The notes under the pieces are model-generated. The model did no database searches. It saw only the letters and a list, made by a program, of their open reading frames with translations, and had not been told where the DNA came from. From Icerya purchasi (taxonomy: Eukaryota; Arthropoda; Insecta; Hemiptera; Monophlebidae): a stretch of 64,000 nucleotides of DNA. Each line of letters opens with the position of its first letter. The first letter of the stretch is position 1. Shown here piece by piece: positions 63,381 to 64,000 of this stretch. The DNA lies in NCBI GenBank assembly GCA_039619475.1, contig CM077116.1, forward strand, positions 17,481,443-17,545,442, written 5' to 3'. The translations under genes were made by a program, and so were the position numbers.

Positions 63381-64000
63381 TGTTTTTCCTATAGTCTTTA
63401 CTTAAGGCTCATTACCAAGCTACTAGACTGGGTTATCAATGTGCCAATTTGAGCTGTGTATTGCAAGATCGCCTCCTTTTCGATCTTAGTAACTGATTTC
63501 CTTTTAAACTGAGATCTTAACACGAACACGATGAAAAACAATTTTACACGATAGTACATACACACGAACGGAATATTTATATATTTAATCAAGCATAAAT
63601 GTGTCATGGTGAATAAGAGTGAAGACTTCCGTAATTCTATTTTACATGCATAATAAGCGAATATAAGAACGTAAAAATTTAGTATTTCTATTAAATTATA
63701 ATGAGGCATTTTAATGTTCAAGTTTTAGACTGGATACGATTTTACAGCTTAATTCAACACTAACGCTCATTATTTGATGTTAAATATTAAAGTTGCAAGT
63801 AAAACTTTATTATATGGAACAGTTTTTTTGTAATATGTAAGTAGTGAGTCCAAAAAATAATACTAGAAACGGTAATACAATAAGATTAGCGTGAAATTCA
63901 CACTTACACAGCGCTTACGATTACGTGCGAACTGATACTAAAAATTACAAATCGTGAAGAACTTAGCTACAAGCCGATTTCTACAAGCTTCAGAATTCGT
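63381..64000. other. Possible LINE leader and unassigned DNA
   Basis: AT-rich, with no supported ORF. It may include the leader of the family C relic. The 107-codon minus frame at 63398-63721 has no known motif. Confidence 0.35.

Overview
The window looks like an arthropod, most likely insect, repeat graveyard. It is AT-rich eukaryotic DNA without operons or ribosome binding sites. I recognise no host gene with confidence. Almost every coding stretch belongs to a transposable element: three lineages of non-LTR retrotransposon (LINE), a Penelope-like element with a GIY-YIG nuclease, and a NOF/foldback-type MULE DNA transposon. The species cannot be named from the sequence.

LINE lineages (my labels). 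Family A has a gag-like ORF1 with CCHC knuckles, then an endonuclease-RT-RNase H ORF2 with a strikingly pyrimidine-rich sense strand. Family B (I-clade-like) has RT-RNase H and a C-terminal zinc motif. Family C (R1/Jockey-like) has a CCHC ORF1 overlapping an endonuclease-RT ORF2, and I see no RNase H. Families A and B each end in a short 3' hairpin just before the poly(A), and its stem bases covary between copies.

Layout. 1-5.5 kb: the 3' half of a family A LINE cut by the window edge, an older A relic interrupted by a TA-flanked TIR transposon, and a family C fragment. 5.5-10.4 kb: a near full-length but mutated A element (+), truncated by a minus-strand A element that covers 10.4-16.6 kb and whose 5' leader resumes at 19.56 kb, past a family B insertion with an intact 958-codon reading frame. 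19.7-28.8 kb: A fragments and a large family C element (-) that carries two later insertions with target-site duplications. 28.79-35.66 kb: a complete MULE with long TIRs and a 9-bp duplication. 36.5-40.2 kb: a Penelope-like element flanked by inverted pseudo-LTRs with hammerhead cores, itself hit twice by nearly identical A insertions. 40.2-64 kb: mostly unassigned AT-rich DNA with scattered A and B relics, a tRNA-derived SINE, a 335-bp tandem repeat and a decayed family C element.

The most interesting item is the MULE protein. After an N-terminal zinc-like region and a MULE-type DDE core it continues into a domain with the Cys box, CxC/CxxC zinc ribbon and His box of ubiquitin-specific proteases, so it reads as a transposase-deubiquitinase fusion. 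The long TIRs are also unusual, because each end is capped by a 165-bp palindromic module bearing its own copy of the element terminus.
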